This document shows, piece by piece, positions 33,822 through 37,156 of a stretch of 37,156 nt of DNA. This DNA comes from Desulfuromonas sp. GTDB lineage: Bacteria > Desulfobacterota > Desulfuromonadia > Desulfuromonadales > SZUA-401. Every line of letters begins with the position of its first letter. Within the stretch, counting starts at the first letter, position 1. Below the pieces are notes generated by a model, which worked only from the letters and a program-made list of their open reading frames with translations, did not search any database and had not been told where the DNA came from. The DNA lies in the NCBI GenBank assembly GCA_002869605.1, contig PKUI01000131.1, positions 1 through 37,156 on the forward strand. Direction: 5' to 3'. The position numbers and the translations under genes were made by a program.

Positions 33822-33855
33822 TCAAAGAAAGGTAAGGCGCTGCCGGGCGCCCCCG
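33640..33855. repeat. Putative interspersed repeat element (hairpin-rich intergenic DNA)
   Basis: Three hairpins lie close together: TACGG/CCGTA at 33664-33677, CACCCGA/TCGGGTG at 33762-33778 (three-base loop) and CTTACCTTTCTTTG/CAAAGAAAGGTAAG at 33804-33836 (14 perfect pairs, five-base loop). None is followed by a T-run, so they are not terminators. The density of perfect palindromes between convergent genes resembles REP-type or MITE-like elements. Only one copy is in this window, so repetition is not shown. The remaining 33856-33930 has no feature. Confidence 0.45.
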
Positions 33856-33930
33856 GCGGTGTTGAATGTTTATCTTTGCTTTACTTACTTAGTTTTATTT
33901 TCGTCCCCTTACCTACCCCCTACCAACCAC

Positions 33931-33963
33931 AAAAAAAGGCGCCCCCTCACGGGAGCGCCTTTT
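33931..33963 (-). terminator. Intrinsic terminator of the YfaZ-like gene, possibly bidirectional
   Basis: Stem GGCGC (33938-33942) with GCGCC (33955-33959), extended inward by CCC/GGG after one mismatch, loop TCAC. A run of seven A on the plus strand (33931-33937) gives a strong T-run for the minus strand; four T follow on the plus strand. Confidence 0.85.
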
Positions 33964-33987
33964 CCATTGATTACCCTGCGACAGAAA

Positions 33988-34572
33988 TCAGAAACGCGCT
34001 TCGAAACCGATACGCACCTCGTCATCTACATCCACGTCGCCGAGGATGTTATCGTATTCCACCTCGACATTCTGATATTCCACGTGTACACCGATCTTCG
34101 GCGTGATCACGTAACCAGCGCGGATGGAGTATTCGGCCATCCGTTCCGCCTCGAGAAACGAGAAGATTTTCGGTGAATAGATGATACGCCCGGCAAAACC
34201 GAAACAACCCAGGGCGGGCGGGAAATAACGCGCCAGGCCACCGATGCCGACCGCACCGAAATCGCTGTCGTCCCTGTCACTTTCGCCAACCCTGACGTCG
34301 GCGACGATCCCCAGCTCGAGGCCCGGGACATTCCCCGGTTCGCCGATGAAATCGAAACCGAAACTCGTCATCCAGCCATTGAGCTCGTCCTCATCGTTAA
34401 ACAGACCGCGGATATCAAACAGCGAGGTGCCATAGGCGTCCTGATTGATAATCATCCCGAGTCGCGCTTGCGCGCTGTCGTCGTTGAAGTTGAGTTCTAG
34501 CGAATTGGCTGCCGCCCAGGCGCTACCGCTCATTGCGAGCAGGCAGGTCACAACTGTAAGCAGTTGCTTCAT
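33988..34572 (-). CDS. YfaZ-like outer-membrane beta-barrel protein
   Basis: 194 residues; ATG at 34570-34572 with GGAGG seven bases upstream. A longer reading from 34674 is rejected because the signal peptide MKQLLTVVTCLLAMSGSAWA starts at this ATG. The mature protein alternates polar and hydrophobic residues in short strands (LELNFNDDSAQARLGMII ... YSIRAGYVITPKIGVHVEYQ) and ends in an aromatic residue (GFEARF), the C-terminal signal for outer-membrane insertion. General pattern and length fit the YfaZ family, of unknown role. It is followed by its terminator. Confidence 0.8.
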   Translation of the reverse strand: MKQLLTVVTCLLAMSGSAWAAANSLELNFNDDSAQARLGMIINQDAYGTSLFDIRGLFNDEDELNGWMTSFGFDFIGEPGNVPGLELGIVADVRVGESDRDDSDFGAVGIGGLARYFPPALGCFGFAGRIIYSPKIFSFLEAERMAEYSIRAGYVITPKIGVHVEYQNVEVEYDNILGDVDVDDEVRIGFEARF

Positions 34573-34662
34573 CTTGATTCCTCCTGATGTCATAGTCATA
34601 AACGTACCGGCAGGAACTATCTCACATTCGTCTGAGTGGGACAAGGGGGGGGCATACAGAAA

Positions 34663-34683
34663 GGGCCCGCTCAAGGCGGGCCC
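34663..34683 (-). terminator. Probable terminator of the gntR-type gene
   Basis: Perfect 8-bp stem GGGCCCGC (34663-34670) and GCGGGCCC (34676-34683), five-base loop, just after the regulator stop. The T-run on the minus strand is short (TTTCTGT). Confidence 0.7.
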
Positions 34684-34688
34684 GGGTG

Positions 34689-35396
34689 TTAGACGTCGAC
34701 GTTCTGGGAAAAGACTGAGGTTTCGGCTTGCCGCCCCTCGGCCTGAGCAATGCTCTGGATCAGCACCTGTGCGCCGTAGGCAGCGGTTTTCTTGACCAGG
34801 TTGTCGGCTGTTTCGGTGTCCCGTTCCTTGAACGCCTGGATAATCTTGCGGTGTTCATTGACCGAGATTTCCATTCGCCCAGGTAACGCCAGCGAGGCCA
34901 TACGTGAGCGATTGAACTTCATCACCAGCTGGTCGATCAGCTCCGAGAGCTTTTCGTTGCCGGCGGCACGGATAAACAGTTCATGGAATTCGTTGTGCAC
35001 CCGGAAGAAGGTCTTGACATCTCCCAGCCGCGCCAGCTCTTCAAGCCGGGCGTTAATCGCTTCGAGCTTCTCGATCTCCTTGTCGCTCATTTTGAGCGCA
35101 GCGAGGCGGGCAGCAAATCCTTCGAGAACGCTCTTGATCGCGTAGAACTCCTCGATATCCTGCTCCGAGAGTTGCGCCACCACCGCGCCCTTGCGGGGAA
35201 TTACTGTCAAATATCCTTCGGACTCGAGTTGCCGGAAAGCCTCGCGAATCGGCGTACGGCTGATTCCAAAACGTTCGGCCAGTTCAGGCTCGGCGACTTT
35301 TTCACCAGGTTTTAGCTGCCCCTTGAGGATCGCTTCGCGGATCGATTCAAGGATTTTTTCGCGTAGCGTCTGATGACGCTCCATAACCTTGCGCAT
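34689..35396 (-). CDS. GntR-family transcriptional regulator, FCD subfamily
   Basis: 235 residues from the ATG at 35394-35396; another ATG at 35384 is also possible and has AAGG close by. Reading from 35468 would begin upstream of the promoter. N-terminal winged helix: LREKILESIREAILKGQLKP, ELAERFGISRTPIREAFRQL, ESEGYLTVIPRKGAVV. C-terminal FCD ligand domain (about 85-215) with the metal-type motif D...H in FFRVHNEFHELFI and NEHRKIIQAF. Such regulators sense small carboxylates or sugar acids. The tandem GTATACA operator in its own promoter points to autoregulation. Target genes are not evident. Confidence 0.92.
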   Translation of the reverse strand: MRKVMERHQTLREKILESIREAILKGQLKPGEKVAEPELAERFGISRTPIREAFRQLESEGYLTVIPRKGAVVAQLSEQDIEEFYAIKSVLEGFAARLAALKMSDKEIEKLEAINARLEELARLGDVKTFFRVHNEFHELFIRAAGNEKLSELIDQLVMKFNRSRMASLALPGRMEISVNEHRKIIQAFKERDTETADNLVKKTAAYGAQVLIQSIAQAEGRQAETSVFSQNVDV

Positions 35397-35425
35397 CGCA
35401 TTATATCCCAAAATAAATTTTTGTA

Positions 35426-35453
35426 ATTGTATACAGTATACAGTATTTGTCAA
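35426..35453 (-). promoter_or_regulatory. gntR promoter containing a tandem GTATACA operator
   Basis: Minus strand: TTGACA (35453-35448), 16-base spacer, TACAAT (35431-35426). On the plus strand 35429-35446 reads GTATACA, GTATACA, GTAT, so three registers of a 7-bp unit overlap spacer and -10. TGTATACA-type palindromes are common GntR/FCD sites, so this is a likely autoregulatory operator. Confidence 0.65.
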
Positions 35454-35548
35454 GGCGTTTTCCCTCACAAATCCGCTACCTGGCTCATCTCTCTTGTTTT
35501 TCTGCCTCCGTGTCGGTAGACTTACGAAATTCCGTCACTGGAGCTTTT

Positions 35549-36556
35549 ATGGACCCGGTTCGCCACTTCCGTTTTTCACTTATCAGCCTGCTGATCGTCT
35601 TTGCAGCCGGCACTTGCGGCTATAGCCTGATCGAAGGCTGGTCGCTGTTCGACTCGCTCTACATGACGGTGATCACTCTGGCAACGGTCGGGTTTCGCGA
35701 GGTCGCCCCGCTCTCAGACGGCGGGCGCGCATTTACCATCCTGTTGATCGTTTTTGGTGCAGGAATTATCGCCTACGCCGTCGGTAGCATGGTCCAGATC
35801 CTGGTTGAGGGGCAGGTGCTTAAAGTCTTGGGGAGAAAGAAATTGGAAAAGCAAATCAGTAAGCTGTCCGGGCATTACATCATCTGTGGTTATGGTCGCA
35901 TCGGAGCAATGATCGCCCGTGAATTCGCCGCGCGCCCCAAATCGTTCGTGGTCGTTGAGAACGACATCGAGGTTTGTGAACGCCTCTCCAACGAAGGGCA
36001 CTTGTTCGTACGTGGCAACGCCACCGACGACGAGACGCTACTCGAGGCCGGTATTGAACGTGCCAAGGGCCTGATCACCGCGGTCACCTCGGACACAGAG
36101 AACGTCTACATCACCCTCACCGCCCGTGGGCTGAAACCCAACCTGTTTATTCTCGCCCGCGCCAGCGACGACAGCGCAGAAGTCAAGCTGCGCCGCGCAG
36201 GTGCCAACAAAGTGGTTTCACCCTACACCATCGGTGCCACCCGTATGGCCCAGGCAATTCTGCGTCCCTCCGTGGTCGACTTTATTGAAATCGCCACCGG
36301 CAGCCAGAACGTGGAACTTCAACTCGAGGAAATCAACATTTCGATCCGCTCCGAGCTGGTCGGTAAAACCTTGATGGACTCAGGTATCCGCAAGCAGATC
36401 GGCGTGATTATCGTCGGCGTCAAGCGCGGTAGCAGCATGCTCTTCAACCCTTCGCCCGAGACCGAAATGCTCAACGGCGACACCCTGATTACCCTCGGTG
36501 AACCTTCCGCAGTTCGCGAACTCGAACGGTTGGCCGGAGTTGAAGATGTCTCCTAG
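35549..36556 (+). CDS. Two-helix potassium channel with RCK (TrkA-N/TrkA-C) domains
   Basis: 335 residues; ATG at 35549 with TGGAG five bases upstream. A longer reading from 35447 runs through the divergent regulator promoter and is rejected. TM1 at about 8-28, pore helix about 36-45, filter at 46-51 reading TVGFRE where most channels have TVGYGD, TM2 about 61-88. Then RCK-N with the Rossmann motif GYGRIG (114-119) and Asp/Glu at the end of the second strand (VVVEND), and RCK-C (about 240-325). Resembles MthK-type ligand-gated channels. It is followed with overlap by the TIM-barrel gene. Confidence 0.9.
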   Translation: MDPVRHFRFSLISLLIVFAAGTCGYSLIEGWSLFDSLYMTVITLATVGFREVAPLSDGGRAFTILLIVFGAGIIAYAVGSMVQILVEGQVLKVLGRKKLEKQISKLSGHYIICGYGRIGAMIAREFAARPKSFVVVENDIEVCERLSNEGHLFVRGNATDDETLLEAGIERAKGLITAVTSDTENVYITLTARGLKPNLFILARASDDSAEVKLRRAGANKVVSPYTIGATRMAQAILRPSVVDFIEIATGSQNVELQLEEINISIRSELVGKTLMDSGIRKQIGVIIVGVKRGSSMLFNPSPETEMLNGDTLITLGEPSAVRELERLAGVEDVS

Positions 36557-37156
36557 ATCTCTCCACGCCCACCTTCCCTGGTCACGCCGCGATGAGTTTC
36601 TACCGCTCTTTGACGAGCTCGGGCTCGGTATCGAAATCGGTCTCACCGGACCCGACCTCGACCAGATCGACGAGGAGACGGTTTACCCAGCGCAGCTGCT
36701 CCCCCCGGCACCGGTCACCATTCACGCCCCCTTCAATGACCTGAATCCCGGGGCAAGCGATCCACGCATACTCGAGGTTACCCGGACGCGCCTACGACAA
36801 ACTCTCTCCATAGCTGATCGAACCGGCGCCAAACTCATCGTCTGCCACCCCGGCTACGAGCACTGGCGCTATGCCGGCAACATCGACCTGTGGCTTGAAG
36901 CGTGCCTCGACTTCTGGCCTGAACTTCTCCAGCGCGCCGATCAAATCGGTTGCGACATTGTTCTTGAAAACGTCTTCGACACCCACTACCAGGCCCTGCA
37001 TCGCCTTCTCACTTCTATAAACCACCCGAGACTCGGACACTGCTTCGACATCGGACACTGGTTTCTGTTTTCAAAGGTAACAATCCCCGAATGGCTCGAC
37101 GCCATGGGACCATTTCTCAAGCACCTGCACCTGCACGACAATACCGGCAAGAGCGA
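36546..37156 (+). CDS. Sugar phosphate isomerase/epimerase-like TIM-barrel protein, 3' end outside window
   Basis: 203 codons present, frame open at the right edge. Start ATG at 36546 overlaps the channel gene by 11 bases. Sequence pattern is that of the xylose-isomerase-like TIM barrel / AP endonuclease 2 superfamily: GLGIEIGLTGPDLDQI (strand 2), VTIHAPFNDLNPGAS, AKLIVCHPGYEHW, CDIVLENVFDTHYQAL (Glu metal ligand), LGHCFDIGHWFLF (Asp and His ligands) and LKHLHLHDNTGKS (His ligand). Metal sites look intact. The reaction cannot be told; the family includes epimerases, isomerases and endonuclease IV. Confidence 0.85.
   Translation, partial: MSPRSLHAHLPWSRRDEFLPLFDELGLGIEIGLTGPDLDQIDEETVYPAQLLPPAPVTIHAPFNDLNPGASDPRILEVTRTRLRQTLSIADRTGAKLIVCHPGYEHWRYAGNIDLWLEACLDFWPELLQRADQIGCDIVLENVFDTHYQALHRLLTSINHPRLGHCFDIGHWFLFSKVTIPEWLDAMGPFLKHLHLHDNTGKS

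Noticed and set aside
1..37156. CRISPR array, tRNA, rRNA, insertion sequence or prophage genes
   Set aside because: Looked for regular spaced repeats, cloverleaf/CCA-type sequences, transposase or integrase motifs and phage structural genes on both strands; none could be supported.

Overview
The window looks like chromosomal DNA of a moderately GC-rich, Gram-negative bacterium of the Desulfuromonadales/Geobacterales type (Geobacter, Desulfuromonas, Pelobacter relatives). The reasons are the mfd-ppiC-surA gene order, a TatB/TatC pair next to nadA, a tripartite RND efflux operon, TRAP transporters, a probable selenocysteine codon and a riboswitch of the class that in Geobacter senses the cyclic dinucleotide 3',3'-cGAMP. 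This placement is inferred from gene content, not from a marker gene.

Layout. 1-3820 (minus strand): efflux operon encoding outer-membrane factor, lipoprotein adaptor and RND pump (the pump runs off the left edge), driven by a promoter whose -35 and -10 sit inside a perfect palindrome. 3923-8742 (plus): a TRAP transporter locus with two tandem paralogous solute-binding lipoproteins, each with its own promoter and terminator, then DctQ, DctM and a UspA protein. 8775-8976: a promoter, a strong ribosome-binding site and a one-helix mini-protein whose frame continues through an in-frame TGA with a SECIS-like hairpin downstream, so it is a candidate selenoprotein. 9263-15451 (minus): a visibly AT-richer block of seven exported or lipidated proteins (LPP20-like, FlgT/CsgG-like and unknown) led by a GEMM-I riboswitch with A at the position equivalent to Vc2 G20 and an intrinsic terminator.

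15725-18100 (minus): cardiolipin synthase, a zinc-ribbon protein and a PEGA lipoprotein. 18352-21165 (minus): uvrA. 21210-23172 (minus): YeiH-family transporter and pdxA, divergent from an AlgH/UPF0301 gene that unusually carries a signal peptide. 23971-29416 (minus): surA-like chaperone, PpiC-type lipoprotein and mfd. 29474-30391 (minus): nadA, divergent from tatB-tatC (30586-31693) and a two-gene ABC exporter (31736-33456). 33457-33987: a repeat-like hairpin-rich intergenic stretch with one doubtful ORF. 33988-35396 (minus): YfaZ-like outer-membrane protein and a GntR/FCD regulator with a tandem operator in its promoter. 35549-end (plus): a TrkA/RCK potassium channel with an altered filter motif and a TIM-barrel sugar-isomerase-like protein cut by the right edge.

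The two most notable items are the candidate selenoprotein at 8830-8976 and the riboswitch plus seven-gene envelope operon at 9263-15451. Together they suggest that a c-di-GMP/cGAMP-type signal controls production of an undescribed cell-surface system.
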